Origin: Hirundichthys speculiger
Lineage: Eukaryota > Chordata > Actinopteri > Beloniformes > Exocoetidae
Assembly (NCBI GenBank): GCA_018398805.1
Contig: JAGFBZ010002038.1
Coordinates: 1-64,000, forward strand
Length of the DNA: 64,000 bases
Direction: 5' to 3'
The notes beneath the pieces were generated by a model, which searched no databases, was not told the origin of the DNA, and saw nothing but the letters and a program-made list of their open reading frames with translations. Positions 44,158-56,107 of the stretch are shown one piece after another. How positions within the stretch are numbered: the first letter of the stretch is position 1; every line of letters starts with the position of its first letter. Made by a program: the position numbers and the translations under genes.

Positions 44158-45593
44158 GTGGGTCACGCGGCCGCCGCGGCCTGTGGCAACGAGACGAAGG
44201 CGAGGAAGAGAAGGGCGACGAAGAATGTGGTGGAAGCGGCTGGTGGCTTTTATTAACTTTTATTAACGCCACTCTGTGGCTCCTCCTGACCACACGGGGG
44301 CAGCGAACCATGTTGACACGCCCCTGGCATGAAACGCAACAACATCCCCTGCTGCTGTGCTTCTGTTCATCCCCATGTTGTCAGAACAGAACTGCTATGT
44401 AGACTGGCTACATAAAAGGCTACTAGTTTGAAGGTCATCAAATCCAAATATCCACATTTTTTCATGTTTTATTTTATTTATAAACACTTTTTAAAACACT
44501 TAAACATAAAGACATGGAGGTTTTGAAGTAATTTATCATTTTGAAATTACATTTTCCATTTTTAAAAGCATTTTTTACCTGAAAAAAACATCAACATTTC
44601 TGTCACGGCGTAGAGTGTAAATGAATAAAGTGTAAAAAACCAAATGGTATTTTAAATTTATATGTTTTAAATAGGGCTGGGCAAGTTAATGCGTTATTAT
44701 GCGTTATTATATTAACTCATTAATTTATTAACGCGGACATTTATTTTATCACGCGTTAACGCATGTTGCTCACATGCTTTCATTTTGAAAAGTCTGTTAC
44801 TGGCAGCTGCGGAACCGGGAGAGAATTAGCAGGTAAACATGCAGAAAAGCTAAAACAGACATGGAGAACGACAAAAATCCGTCAACTTTACAGTTGGGGT
44901 AGCAATTTATCATTTTGAAATCACATTTTACATTTTTAAAGCATGTTTAACCTGATAAAACATCAGCATTTGTGTCACAGCGTAGAGTAAATGAATGTAA
45001 ATGAATGTAAATGTAAATGAATAAAATGTAAAAAAAAACAAATGGTATTTAAAATGTATATATTTTAAAGACTCATCCTGTCAATCCTTCCCACCAGCAG
45101 CACCATCAAATCTGTTTAATGCTCAGGTAGGCCTTTATTCACATGCGAAGTTCACTAGAAATACTAAACACAAAGCCATTTGACACCCTTGACTGTAATG
45201 CAGCACTAAGTCACGAAACACCCACCCAAATTATGAGTAAATCAGTGGTTTAATATAATTTCACCTGATTAGAGACAAAAGTTCTCAGTTGTCATGGTTG
45301 TAAAATGTAGTGATGGAGGTGAAAACTGTTTGTACCAGGATGTAAATGTTTATTTCTGCTGTAAAAGTGAACATTTTAACACGAAGGTCAGTGGAGACTG
45401 ACTCACTGTTGGAACCAGCCCCCTAGTGGTGAGTAGTTGAACTGCTTCACAGATGACCAATCTGGGTGTAGCTCCTCGGGTTTGTCCCTCATCTTTGTGA
45501 ACTGATCTCCGGGTGTCAGAACTGATCGGGTCATTTCACAGTTCTTCCCTGAATCCCATCCGTCAGGACTTGTACCTGTGCTTCCCCTGACAG

Positions 45594-45827
45594 GTGGGAC
45601 ACATCAGGCGGTCGGCAGCCCGACGTAGAGAGCTCCACATCCTGTTCATGGTCGTGACCACAGTGGTGTGCTACCTCCTCTGTTGGATGCCTTATGGCGT
45701 CGTGGCCATGATGGCCACTTTCGGCCGGCCGGGACTCATCAACCCGGTTGCCAGCGTCGTCCCATCAATCCTTGCCAAGAGCAGCACCGTCATCAACCCA
45801 GTCATCTACATCCTGATGAACAAGCAG
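45594..45827 (+). CDS. tmtops: TMT opsin exon 3
   Basis: Acceptor CCCTGACAG ends at 45593 and the donor GTGAGC starts at 45828. It reads VGHIRRSAARRRELHILFMV, helix 6 with the CWMPYG motif, and helix 7 with the retinal-binding lysine K291 (ILAKSSTVINP) and NPVIY at 297-301. All residues needed for a chromophore-binding, G-protein-coupled opsin are present. Confidence 0.95.
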
Positions 45828-46129
45828 GTGAGCTCTTCACGTCAAAAGCAGTTGATGTATACATGTATAGAGAGTTACGGTCCTGCAAGTGGGATTAAGA
45901 TGTAGCGGAATATCCGAAGAAGAGTAGAAATGGATTCCAGGATTCTCTAAAGGCTGACAGGTTGTTCTTGGTGGGTGTGGTTGTTTTTTCATAAATGTTC
46001 TGCTTGATCCACTGAGTGACGTGGTAGGCTTTTCCTGATTTCCTGTTCTGAAAGACTGTTGTCGTGGGAACTCCATGGATTTTGTAATTGGTGATGTGGG
46101 CTACCTCTGAGGCGTCTCCTAGTACCAGT

Positions 46130-46369
46130 GCAGAGAGCTCAGGACGGGACCGTGGCCAAAGTCGGGCCTCACTCCAGCAGGTTTTAGATGTTTCCCTCCT
46201 TCTTCACACCCTGATACAAGTGGCCGTGTCATTAACAGACATTTCCTGATCTTGATGACGTGATGATGGCCGTTAATTAGGATCAGGTGTGTTAAAGCAG
46301 GAAAACATGCAAAACCTGCAGGACACCGGCCCTCCAGGACCAACTTTGTCCACCCCTGGTGTACACGGT
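46130..46369. mobile_element. hAT MITE, related to the 13378 family
   Basis: Shares CCAGCAGGTTTTAGATGTTT and ends CAACTTTGTCCACCCCTG. The left terminus is decayed. In opsin intron 3. Confidence 0.6.
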
Positions 46370-46844
46370 CATGGTTGCCTTCCTCTGGTGGTCGGACCAC
46401 TTACAATTACTTCAGTTTTAGCTGAATTTAGAAGCAGGAAATTAACAGTCATACAGGTTCACATATTTGAAGCATGCATCCAATAATGCTATTTGATTAG
46501 CCTAGTGGTCGCTAGGACAAATACAGTTAAGAATTTCACCTGTGAAATTTTCCTAATGATGTTTCCAAAAGGCAGCATGTATAAGAAGAAAAGTATCAGT
46601 CCAGGAATAGAACCCTGTGGTACTCCACAGCTGACCCTAGTACGACTGGAACAATGGTTATTTACTTAGACAATCCAATGAATCCAACAAATATAAAACC
46701 CAAGTATAAAACCCCCAAAATAAGAAAACAATTCTATTTGTATATATATGTATATTTTACAATAGTTTATTCAGTTGATTTAACAGAGATGTTGATTACA
46801 GCCCATCAGGATCACATATGACAGTTCTACATGTTTCTTTTCAG

Positions 46845-47084
46845 TTCTACCGCTGCTTTTTGATCCTGTTCCACTGTCGCCGCCAGCTGACAGAGCTAGG
46901 ACCCTCCTCCATGCCCTCCAAGACTACCGCCGTTCAGTTGAACCGCCGGGTGATGGTCAGCGTCCCCACCGAACAGCCCTGCCGAGCCAAACCGGGCATG
47001 GATGAGCAGGACGAAACCAGCGCTGCTGCGTCTGACAGATCCGCCCCCACCCAACCTCCACTGCATGAACGGTCCTCCTCCTGA
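46845..47084 (+). CDS. tmtops: TMT opsin exon 4 (C-terminal tail)
   Basis: Acceptor CTTTTCAG ends at 46844 and the TGA is at 47082-47084. It starts FYRCFLILFHCRRQL (helix 8, with a Cys that may be palmitoylated) and ends in a Ser/Thr-rich cytoplasmic tail (SDRSAPTQPPLHERSSS) suited to phosphorylation. The four exons total 1161 nt, a 386-residue protein with no lesion. TMT opsins are expressed in many fish tissues and signal through G proteins; which TMT paralogue this is, I cannot say. Confidence 0.93.
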   Translation, partial: FYRCFLILFHCRRQLTELGPSSMPSKTTAVQLNRRVMVSVPTEQPCRAKPGMDEQDETSAAASDRSAPTQPPLHERSSS

Positions 47085-48377
47085 ACATCAGTGAGCCAAC
47101 CTGGCTCATCCATGCAGATATGCTTCCCTAGCTAACGCTAATTCCTCCACTAGCCTGTGTATGGTGTAGCCAAAGGGACAAAATACAGACAGCTGAGACA
47201 CCATTTACCATCATCACACGTGTGACTCTAGGTCTGAATTTCCAACTAAGAGCACGTGGAGGAAGACTGACTGGATCATATTCACAGATTGTTGAGGGGG
47301 GTGGGAGGTATTCCAGGAGTCCGGGGTTCTGATCCAGTTCTTGTTAACCACTGTGTGAGCTGTATCCAGATCCTTGACACCATTCAAACATTCTCAGGGG
47401 CTGTGGGTCTCCACCACATGTTGTCTTAGGGTCCGATTCTCCCACCAGTTGTGTGCATTTTGATCTGTGTGCCTTCTGCAGTTGACTTGAGTTTCCTCTC
47501 TATGCACCTTCACTCGAGATATGTGCGGTAGGTGGAGCGATTTCAAGTAGGCGTTCCCTGTCGATTTCACCTCTATGCACATTCTCCCTCTGATTTTAAC
47601 ACCCTTTCACTTACTCTGAGGCTGTAGTGAGTTGTATACAACCCTACAGCGCCATCTGAAGGTTAAACATTATATTACGCTTGAAGTTCAGATGCAGTTA
47701 CAGTTCACGTCACACGCAGGCCTACAGAGAGGTCCAGAGAGGCGTCTACCTGTGGATCAGGAAGTCATTCCTTTCCAGCAGGATGATCAGTGTTTCAAGG
47801 CCAAACACCTGCAGAGAGGACAGAAAGCGTGGACCAAATGATTGTTGATCAGCATTTCTAGGTATGTAGACAGTTGTTGGGAAACCATTACACCACTGAA
47901 CTGAACAAGATTAAATACATCAGATTTTTTTAATTTTTTAAATTCAGTTTTACCTGCAATGTCCACCTCTTGTTCTGGGAGTGCTGCGTGGAGCGCGGGT
48001 GCACTCCCGTGGAGGACGCATCAGCTCAACCATCTCAACTCAGTGTCACTGACTGACCTCAGGGAGTCGTCCAGGCTGGTCCAGGTCTCAGTCAGGAACT
48101 GCTGGTACTGCTCCTGCTGCTGTCTCTTGGCACCGCGGTCATGTGGTGGTTCTGGCAAGGGATCCGGTGGTGGTCCAAGTTCAGATTCTAAGTCTGGCTG
48201 TGGCATGCGTTCATGTCCAACTCTTTGTCTTTGAAATCTGGCTTTCTCTTTGCCTTCACCTTCGATATCGCCGCTACCTTTGTTTCCACGTTCGTGGGTG
48301 TTTTATAATTAATTCTGAATAATACATTGGTATAATATTTCCAATGTTTCAGTCACTTTAATGGACATAAAGGCCTT
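47085..48377. other. opsin 3' flank; no firm gene
   Basis: No clear polyA signal near the opsin stop. On the minus strand 48206-48021 a 61-codon frame (MPQPDLESELGPPPDPLPEP, then RQQQEQYQQFLTETWTSLDD) has coding-like composition. It could be a remnant of a Harbinger Myb-like protein, given the neighbouring element, or part of an unknown exon. Confidence 0.35.
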
Positions 48378-49245
48378 GGGCATGATCTTCAGCCAGATCT
48401 GCTAAAGCCGCTATTTAGGGATAGCGGCTAGCGGGAGGGGCGTTCCCCTGCAAAGAACGCAATCATCCACCTTTGCTAAACCCGCTATCCCATCTGCGCT
48501 ACCCGCTACATTCTGCATAGGAGTGGTTAGGGCGTTCCACCTGTAAAACCAATCAGTGCGTCAGTAGCCATTGCCTTTAAGAGCAGGTTGCGCTACCCGC
48601 TAACCGCTATGGAGCATCTTTTCACCCAGATCAGAGCAGCTCTCATGTGCAGCTCGTCTGGGACTCTGCTATAGAGCTTTCCTCCTCTTCCTTCTCCTCC
48701 TCCTCCTCTGCACTGATATATACATATAAATATTTTTACACAGACAATTCCTATCGGCTACCTGAAAGTCCCTGATAGTCAGTGCGCTCCCAGTAAACAC
48801 GCTCTAGTCATCTATGGTTTAACTGGTGAGCAAGCCGTTTAAGACGATCTCTGCCATTTTCTCAGGGGTTCAACTGAGGCCAAATCACGCTTTTTATACA
48901 AGAGTTAGTTAGAGAGGTAGAGCCGTTTGTGTACGTCCACATGTGACCAGGTGGATGTGCATTGATGCCATTTGGACACGCTCTTGTACGTGCCAACATG
49001 CAGTTTGCAGGTAGTGGGTAGTGGGTGGTTACTTGCAAACCCGCGACTGCCAGATACCAAGTTTGTGGAAAGGGCAAAAGACATGGCCATTGCCAACCCT
49101 ACAAAGTGAGTAAGGGAGTCGCCATAATGGGTAGTGACTTTAGCGAGCGGAAGATTGCGTTAGCGGTTAGCGGAGGTTCCTAAACTCGCAATTTGCGGGT
49201 AGCAGCTAGTGTTAACAAGTAAGGGGAAGTGTACGATCAGGGCCC
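48378..49245. mobile_element. PIF/Harbinger-like element (copy 3)
   Basis: Ends GGGCATGATCTTCAGCC and TGTACGATCAGGGCCC. The body shares GGGAGGGGCGTTCCCCTGCA, CAATCAGTGCGTCAGTAG and GTCCACATGTGACCAGGTGG with the other two copies, plus many TAGCGGCTAGCGG-like motifs. No frame survives. Confidence 0.7.
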
Positions 49246-49413
49246 TTGTGTCCAAATTGGTGACTGGTCAAACTAATAATTGGGTTCAAGTTGCACAGTA
49301 GGCACATCTTTGTGATTTTCGGATGAACTGGCAAACATTTATTAAGTCATAACTTCCGCATTTGTTTTAAATCTTTTAACAGGCCACAGGATTAAATCAT
49401 GCTCACTCTTAAG

Positions 49414-49580
49414 CAGGGCCGTCGCAAGGGGGGGCAAAGGGGGCGGTCACCCAGGGCCCCGCACTGTGACGTACCTATGACGGGCCTCACACTTGACCAA
49501 TAGGTCAATAGGTTATCCTGAAAAGGGCCTCACATCTCAAGTCTGCCCCGGGCCCCGCCCCCCCCCTTGCGACGGCCCTG
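49414..49580. mobile_element. 167-bp hAT MITE, perfect target duplication
   Basis: Ends CAGGGCCGTCGCAAGGGGGG and CCCCCCTTGCGACGGCCCTG are inverted copies. Flanking 8-mers CTCTTAAG are identical (49406-49413, 49581-49588). Recent by that measure. Confidence 0.92.
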
Positions 49581-49849
49581 CTCTTAAGGCAGCTTGTTCA
49601 AATTTGAGGTGTGGTTTATTTTTTATGGATTTCAATGGGATTCACTGGTGTTCAACAAACTCTGTTTCATGGTTTGGAAGAAAATAGCTCCAGATGGCAT
49701 CACGGTTGGGTCTGCCTCCTTTTTTGAAAGAATCATTCCTCTTTGTCAAGACCACCTCCATTCTGGACTGTGCAGAAGCGTATCTGAAAGTAGGGATAGG
49801 AGAATGCGCTTAAGCAGGGGCGCGTAAACATCAACTCATGCACCGACGG

Positions 49850-50095
49850 GAGTATCAGGCCTTTAGTATCTTGTGGTGTTCCTGGAAGGGATCTGGGGGT
49901 GTCTGGGGTCTACCTGAGAACGCTGGTTGGGTCAGTGTTGAGGGAAGGGGTGCCCCATGTGAGGCATGTTATCCAGGAATGAGGGGGAATCATCTTTTGT
50001 GATGTAGAGAACAGTTCTGGAACCAGGAGCTGAACCAGAAGGCCAAGTTCTCGATGTTCCAGTCCATCTACATTACAACCTTTTACCGGTAAACC
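49850..50095 (+). repeat. RTE/Rex3-like LINE fragment
   Basis: GAGCTGAACCAGAAGGCCAA then TTCTCGATGTTCCAGTCCAT matches the conserved (ELSRKAKLSIYRSIY) part of the fish LINE seen at 12200. The part before it is decayed. Confidence 0.55.
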
Positions 50096-50944
50096 TGAGA
50101 TCAGAATAATGGAGATGAGTTTACCTGAGAGGATGGTTTTCAGGAGGGTCAGACTTCAGTGAGAGCTGTTCTTTTCTTCATGTAAAAGAGTCATAGGTGG
50201 TGTTTCAGATGTCTAGTTAAGAATTCTCCAGAAAACCTTCCTTTGGGGGTATTTTGAACAAACCCTAACCGGGGCTGACATACAGTAGACCCTGAAAGTC
50301 ACCAGAGAGAGATCAGGTACTCAGATCCAGAGAACTTCAGGGTCAGTTCCTGTGCAGAACACATCTGAAACAATTCAATGAAGTTAATGCTTTAATGTTT
50401 AACTGGACTTCTGTACATCAACCCTAAAGGCTGTGACAATGGAAGTAAGGATCAGCTGACTTCAACATGACTTTATGTTTGCCTTAACCGGCCTCTGACA
50501 CATTGAACCAACATTGAGAAGGAGCAGCATTTAAATTTTCCCTGTTGTTGCTCCGGGACGAGCTGCAAAGATGTTTTTAGACTACCAACCACAACCTACA
50601 ATCCATGCCTGCACAAGGGTTCGTACCTCTCAAGACAAGACACAAGACACAAGACACAAGAAAGTTGCACTAAGTTGTATCCAATCAGAGAAATTGAGAG
50701 ACTGTGAATAAAAAAGAGAAGTAAAAGCATGTTTGTATCTTTAGTGACCAACAAAGTCCTGGTTAGACTCAAAAACCTGTGTTTAGATTAAACTGATATG
50801 CCACAAGGATTGTTTTGTGCATTTATGCTTTTATCAAGCATTAAATTAAAACAGTTTATGTTAACTGTAGAATTGATTTACTATGCTGATCAGAAGATCA
50901 GAGACCTCTCTTACAGTCAAAGAAGATGAAGCGCCAGATACACT

Positions 50945-51210
50945 ACCTTCATAGACATTCATAGACATTCCTGAAATTCACCTAACGTCACAGACGTTCT
51001 GGCATTTAGAAACATCTGTGGACATTCCCGGCATTCGCTGATCTCCAGACATTTCTGACCTTCTCAGATGTTCATAAACGTTCTCGACATTTACAAACAT
51101 TCATAGACATTCCTGAAATATTTAAACTTTCATTTCCAACATTCACTGACGTTTCTGACATCCACAGATTGCTGGAATGTCATATATTCATAAACATCCT
51201 TGACATTCAC
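50945..51210. repeat. degenerate short repeat, ACATTCCTGACATTCAC-like
   Basis: Loosely periodic variants of CATAGACATTCCTGAAATTC. An old minisatellite with no sharp period. Nothing else is recognised in 50100-51830. Confidence 0.6.
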
Positions 51211-51829
51211 CATCAACTCCATTTATATCAACATTTATATGTTGTTTTTTTTATGTAGTAGTGGGTTTAACTATAAAGTTTTCATTTATTTAATTGTGAT
51301 TATCTGACCAAATAAAATAAAACAGCTTCTGCTGAGTGGTTGCTGTACTCTGTGTTGAAGTCTGTTTAATACTTCAGTACTCTGTAGTTCCTCTGGAGGC
51401 TGGTTGGGCTGGTTCTGCTCCAGCAGGTTTTCCCTTGTCAGCTTGTGACAGAGGTGTTTCTGTCAGGGTAAATTAACAGTGTACATTCATGCATGTTCAA
51501 AGGTTTCCTTACTGACAATGAAAGATCCCACTTGGTAACACAGCTCTCACAGAGTCCAGATGAGGGACAACTGGAAACAGAAAACAGTGTCTGGGGAAAT
51601 GCCTCTGTTGCTAGCTGAGCTGAGGTTTAGAGTTTACCCTCTTCTTGGCTGATGTGGAGTGTCTGAATTACAGACTAATGGGAAAGTACAGATTCATAGT
51701 CATTATTTATTCATCACGATCAGAATAAAGTGTAAAGATACACAAAAATGCTAACATTAGCAATAATACCAGACTAGATTTGTTCCTGCCATATGCCTTT
51801 ATTTACTATAGAGAAGAAATGCTGGTTTT

Positions 51830-52125
51830 GAGCCTCATCAGGGGTCTTTCTGTGTGGAGTTTGCATGTTCTCCCCGTATTTCCTCTGGGTGCTCCGGCTT
51901 CCAAAGATCTGGCAGTCCAAAGACATGCATGTCAGGTTAACTAGTGGTTCTAAATTCCCCGTAGGAGTGATGGTGAGTGTGCATGGTTGTTTGTCTACAT
52001 GTGGCCCTGTGATGGACTGGAGACCTGTCCGGAGTGTACCCCTGCCTTTAGACCTGAAGAGAGCTGGGATAGACTCCAGCAGATCCCTGTAACCCTGCAT
52101 AGGATTAAGTAGGCACAGATGATGC
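51830..52125 (+). mobile_element. tRNA-derived SINE body, head missing
   Basis: TTTCTGTGTGGAGTTTGCAT, TTCTCCCCGT, CAGTCCAAAGACATGCATGT, ATGGACTGGAGACCTGTCC and GGGATAGACTCCAGC follow the order of a widespread fish SINE body. The tRNA-like head is absent. The 3' end (GATGCATGGATGG) runs into the 47-bp tandem array. Confidence 0.75.
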
Positions 52126-52137
52126 ATGGATGGAAAT

Positions 52138-52530
52138 AACGCTGGTTGTTGCCAAAATATGCTAATATTTACCACTGAAGATATTATGCTAGTTGTTGCT
52201 AAATTATGCTAATATTTACCACTGAAGATATTATGCTAGTTGTTGCCAAATTATGCTAACATTTACCACTGAAGATATTATGCTAGTTGTTGCTAAATTA
52301 TGCTAACATTTACCACTGAAGATATTATGCTAGTTGTTGCTAAATTATGCTAACATTTACCACTGAAGTTATTATGCTAGTTGTTGCTAAATTATGCTAA
52401 CATTTACCACTGAAGATATTATGCTAGTTTTGCTAAATTATGCTAATATTTACCACTGAAGATATTATGCTAGTTGTTGCTAAATTATGCTAACATTTCC
52501 ACTACAGTTGTGCTAGTTGTTGCTAACATA
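52138..52530. repeat. 47-bp tandem repeat, about 8 copies
   Basis: The unit is ATTATGCTAGTTGTTGCTAA, ATTATGCTAACATTTACCAC, TGAAGAT. It has an internal half-repeat of ATTATGCTA. Starts at the SINE 3' end. Confidence 0.95.
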
Positions 52531-53335
52531 TACTAATTTAGTGTGAATATTAGCATTATTAGCATCTACATTAAAGATGTCTATTGTTACGAGCATATAC
52601 TAATATTTACTCAAAAATATAATTCTAATTTTGTTAATTTATTGTTAACACTAAAATTTAAATGTTAGTCATTGCTCACTTATACTGATATTTACTCAAA
52701 AGTTTAAACACCGGTGATTGCTAATGTGTAATTTTATAATTCTAGTTGCTACAAATATGAACTATTATTCTCACTAAAGTTATGAAGTCAAACTAGAGTC
52801 AAATATGTGAAACGCTGTAGAATCTGATAAAACAAGTCCAAAGACTGAAGTCGGTCACCCTCCGATCTCGTCCAGTGGTAGAAGAATTAAAGTATGCTCT
52901 GGTGTATCTACACAAAATAATTTTCATAATTATGGATCCATTATGGATCCAAGGTCAATCAATCTTTGTAACCGATGAAGTCCTTGTTAGATGTGCTTTA
53001 ATGTATTTGGACTCAAAAATCTATGTTTAGATTTAAATCAATCAAATATTATTCTTGGGGTCTTTCCTATCTATTCTAATTTTTTAAATCCATGTGCTAT
53101 TTAATTCAGGAGCCACTCAGGAGCACCATCATCTCCAGACTGCTGTCTAAACCTTTGCATGCAATAGAGTTAAGCTTCATAAAAGCCTAGAAAGTGTAGC
53201 CTTCACCTCCAGTCTTACTTATAATCACAGAGAAATATCAAGAATATATTTTTCCACAACATAAGGTTGTTGTGAGGCAGAATATGTTTTATAAACTTGA
53301 CATGAACACAATTCAGTCACTGAAAGGTCCAAACA

Positions 53336-55169
53336 GGGTTTATTATAGTTCTTTTGACACCTGTCACACCAGTCAATAAAACCCACTTAGTTTCTCCAGC
53401 TCCTCACGCATCATCCTAATCAATAGGACAAACAGTAAAAGCAACGACAAACATTCAGATACAAAGAATTTGGACGGATCCATACCGCCAGAGTTCATCA
53501 GTCCAACTCTACATTGATTAGTTGACTGATTGATTACAGACATTCTCAAGCTGGTGATTTTTAATTTCTATTCAGAAGTCTTGAAATCCAACATGAAGAC
53601 GTAATTTTTTTCTGGCCACGCCCACTTCTGTTACCTGAACAGCAGGACGGGGCTGTAGTCCCACCTGGTCAACACAGGTTCTGTCAGATGTTTCTGGAGG
53701 ATTTGCTTTGCTGGAGCGGTTATAAACTGCAGGTTGCTCAGTTTTACCTACCGTCAGTGTGTTGTCGTTCCTCAGCACCCAGAAACCCCCCAAAATGAAA
53801 ATAAGTTTAAAATAAGACATTCACAAGCTGAAGAAGGTGTTCCCACAAGACAACATAAAAGCAGAGAAATCCTGGTCTGATCCAGTCCCTCGAGGTCTCC
53901 TAGGGAAACTGTGCCCCCCAGTGATGGTGAAGAGGTAGCACCTTCCACCGGCGGATACTGGTGAGGCAGGCAGAGTGGTAGGGGCGGGGCTTACCGCATT
54001 TAAGAGACCCAGATATGCCTTACATTCTGTCTATCACCTTGACCAATAAGAGTCAGGAGGAGGAGACTCTGACCATGTGGTTGCTGTGGTTACAGGCCTC
54101 TGCAGGGTTTTTTGAGGCATAGCTGAAGCACAGCAGAGAGGGACGGAGCCTGCTAGCTTAATTCAGTAAAGCGTGGTCCTGTTTTAGTTCTACAATTCTA
54201 TCTATTTACCTGGATAATAATCTTAGTGTCACTAGAAAAGCTTCTGGACAGAATTCACCTCTTCTTTCTCCAGATTACACCAGATAATTGGTCCTGATAG
54301 ATCGTCAGTCAGGTGAAACAGAACTGTTCAGGTGATAAAGCACATGCATCAGGAAGGATGAGGTGGAAGTGAATCCAGACCGTGTCAATATACTGATCCT
54401 GCTTTGTTACCACATGATTAAACCATTAATCATGGGTCTTTATCTAAAACAGATGTTGGAAATGTGCTGATCCACTCTAGATGAATGGAAAAAATCATGA
54501 TTATGCTCTCGAGTCTCTATGGTAGTTTCAATTTAACAGAGAGCGTGAGCTTCCATAAACCCAGTCCATGTATCTATCCCCACGTGGATTCCCCTCCATG
54601 TCCATGATGGGATAACTAGGGAAGCTACGGTATGATATGATGTCACCATGACACGTGTGACCCAGTACAGCCCTAATTAAGAGGTAATCTGCAGAAAACA
54701 GAAGACGACCTGCTCCAGCAGGAGTAGCAGCTCTGATACAAGCATTTGAGAATCTGGTGGCGTATTATATAGAAGGTTACATGTTAAACTTAGAAATCAG
54801 TTCCTAACAACTTGTTTCGAAAAAAAGGCCTTCATGTCACCAAAAGCATCCTCCTGTCCTGTCCTGGATTATTTCAGAGTTTTTTAAGACGGATAATCTG
54901 CCGTAAATGTCGTTAGAGGAAGTTGTGACAGATCTGAATACTCTCCTCCTCAGTCGTTTCTCTGGACTGTGGCAGAGTATTCAGACCATCTGTACGATGG
55001 GCCGGATGGTCTTCAAGCGAATGTGTTTCAGTCCTGTAATGAACCCGGCCCTGGCGGTGGCTGGAGCAGACTTGATTGTCTCACCGTATGATTTTACAGC
55101 TCCTTCGGTCCCCGCTGCCTCCACCACTGCTGCTGGGAGGAGGGGCAGGAGGCGGAGCCTGACTAGGCG
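53336..55169 (-). other. lrrfip1/2: probable 3'UTR of the LRRFIP gene
   Basis: Downstream (minus strand) of the LRRFIP stop codon there is no other gene. The first good reverse AATAAA is at about 53337-53342. The extent is inferred; no transcript evidence. Confidence 0.4.
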
Positions 55170-55280
55170 TCACTGTTGGGCCAGCAGGGCGTTCCGGTTG
55201 GCCTTCATCTTCTCCAGACGCTTGGACAGGTGGCTGTTACTGGCGTCCAGCTCACCGACTCGATCCAGAGCCGAGCGGAG
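55170..55280 (-). CDS. lrrfip1/2: LRRFIP1/2 last coding exon
   Basis: Minus strand, 37 codons with stop: [20 protein letters not shown] then [16 protein letters not shown]. This C-terminus ([18 protein letters not shown]) is diagnostic of the leucine-rich repeat Flightless-interacting protein family. The acceptor CCCCCGCAG is just upstream (plus-strand 55281). Coiled coil by heptad pattern. Phase 0 in. Confidence 0.92.
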   Translation of the reverse strand, partial: LRSALDRVGELDASNSHLSKRLEKMKANRNALLAQQ

Positions 55281-55396
55281 CTGCGGGGGAGCCGAAACGA
55301 GCAGAGCCATATTTATTCGGTTTTTGACATTTTTTGTCAACGATCCCACGTAAAACCGTGCCGGCTCACGGCTCAGACAGAAGCTGGCAAACTCAC

Positions 55397-55501
55397 CTCC
55401 CTCTGTAGCTTCCTCTTCTCCACCTTCAGCTCGTCTTCGATCTTCTCTGCATTCTCAGACGCCAGCTTGTATCGACTCACCTGACCCTCCAGTCGGATCA
55501 C
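55397..55501 (-). CDS. lrrfip1/2: LRRFIP1/2 coiled-coil exon
   Basis: A 105-nt exon, 35 codons: [20 protein letters not shown] then [15 protein letters not shown]. Donor GTGAGT and acceptor CCCTCAG on the minus strand. Matches the family motif ([29 protein letters not shown]) and joins in phase 0 on both sides. Confidence 0.93.
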
Positions 55502-55710
55502 CTGAGGGGGCGAACAGCAACAACCATGTTACGGGTGGTAATTCCTTGCTTTGTGTTGACATCATCTACCTTTTCAGAAGCCTTAGATGAATAAAAGTGG
55601 TTGATTGCTGTCTACAGCTCCGGTGAGGTGATATAAAAGTTTGCTGTGGGCGTTTTGGAGGTGGACCTGTTTTTCTTTCTCTGCATTACCAGTACTACTG
55701 TGGTACTTAC

Positions 55711-55790
55711 ATTCTGCTCCAGAGCCGTGACTTCCTGTTCAGATTTGACCAGCTTGAACTTGAGTTCACTGATCTGTCTGCTGGCATCTC
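55711..55790 (-). CDS. lrrfip1/2: LRRFIP1/2 coiled-coil exon
   Basis: An 80-nt exon: DASRQISELKFKLVKSEQEV then TALEQN, with minus-strand donor GTAAGT and acceptor CTTCCTCAG. Family motif (ASR.ISELKFKLVK.EQE.TALEQN). Phase 1 in, phase 0 out. Confidence 0.92.
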
Positions 55791-55861
55791 CTGAGGAAGC
55801 AAACCGAAGTGATCAACTCGTTCTGCAGCACATGAAGGCTCAGCGCTGGGCGGGAACTCAC

Positions 55862-55973
55862 TCTGCAGGTCCAGCAGATGCGGGTCCATGCCGTCCTCCG
55901 GCGCGTCCCCGTCTGGATTCTGGACTCGCTCGGTTCCGATCCGCTGGTGGAGCTGAGACTTCAGCAGCCTCAC
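55862..55973 (-). CDS. lrrfip1/2: LRRFIP1/2 exon
   Basis: A 112-nt exon: VRLLKSQLHQRIGTERVQNP then an acidic linker GDAPEDGMDPHLLDLQ. Minus-strand acceptor GTGAACAG and donor GTGAGT. Less conserved than its neighbours; the acidic stretch breaks the coil. The phases fit both sides. Confidence 0.85.
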
Positions 55974-56057
55974 CTGTTCACAGGGTCGCAGTCAGAATTC
56001 ACAGCAGGTTTAACCGTTTTTCTCACCAGTTCAACCAGCGAGTTTCCTCGTTTTCAC

Positions 56058-56107
56058 CTGATCTCGTAAACTCTCTCGTTCCTCGAACAGCTTCTTCAAC
56101 TGCAGCT
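56058..56107 (-). CDS. lrrfip1/2: LRRFIP1/2 exon, first visible
   Basis: A 50-nt exon: ELQLKKLFEERESLRDQ, minus-strand acceptor GCGTTTCAG and donor GTGAAA. The family protein binds Flightless-I and modulates TLR/MyD88 and Wnt signalling; this segment is part of the dimerising coil. Earlier exons should lie at higher coordinates but I cannot find them between here and the window edge. Which paralogue (1 or 2) is not decided by this part. Confidence 0.8.

Noticed and set aside
43749..44402. 217-codon plus-strand frame over opsin exon 2
   Set aside because: Out of frame with the opsin, no domain, crosses both splice sites.
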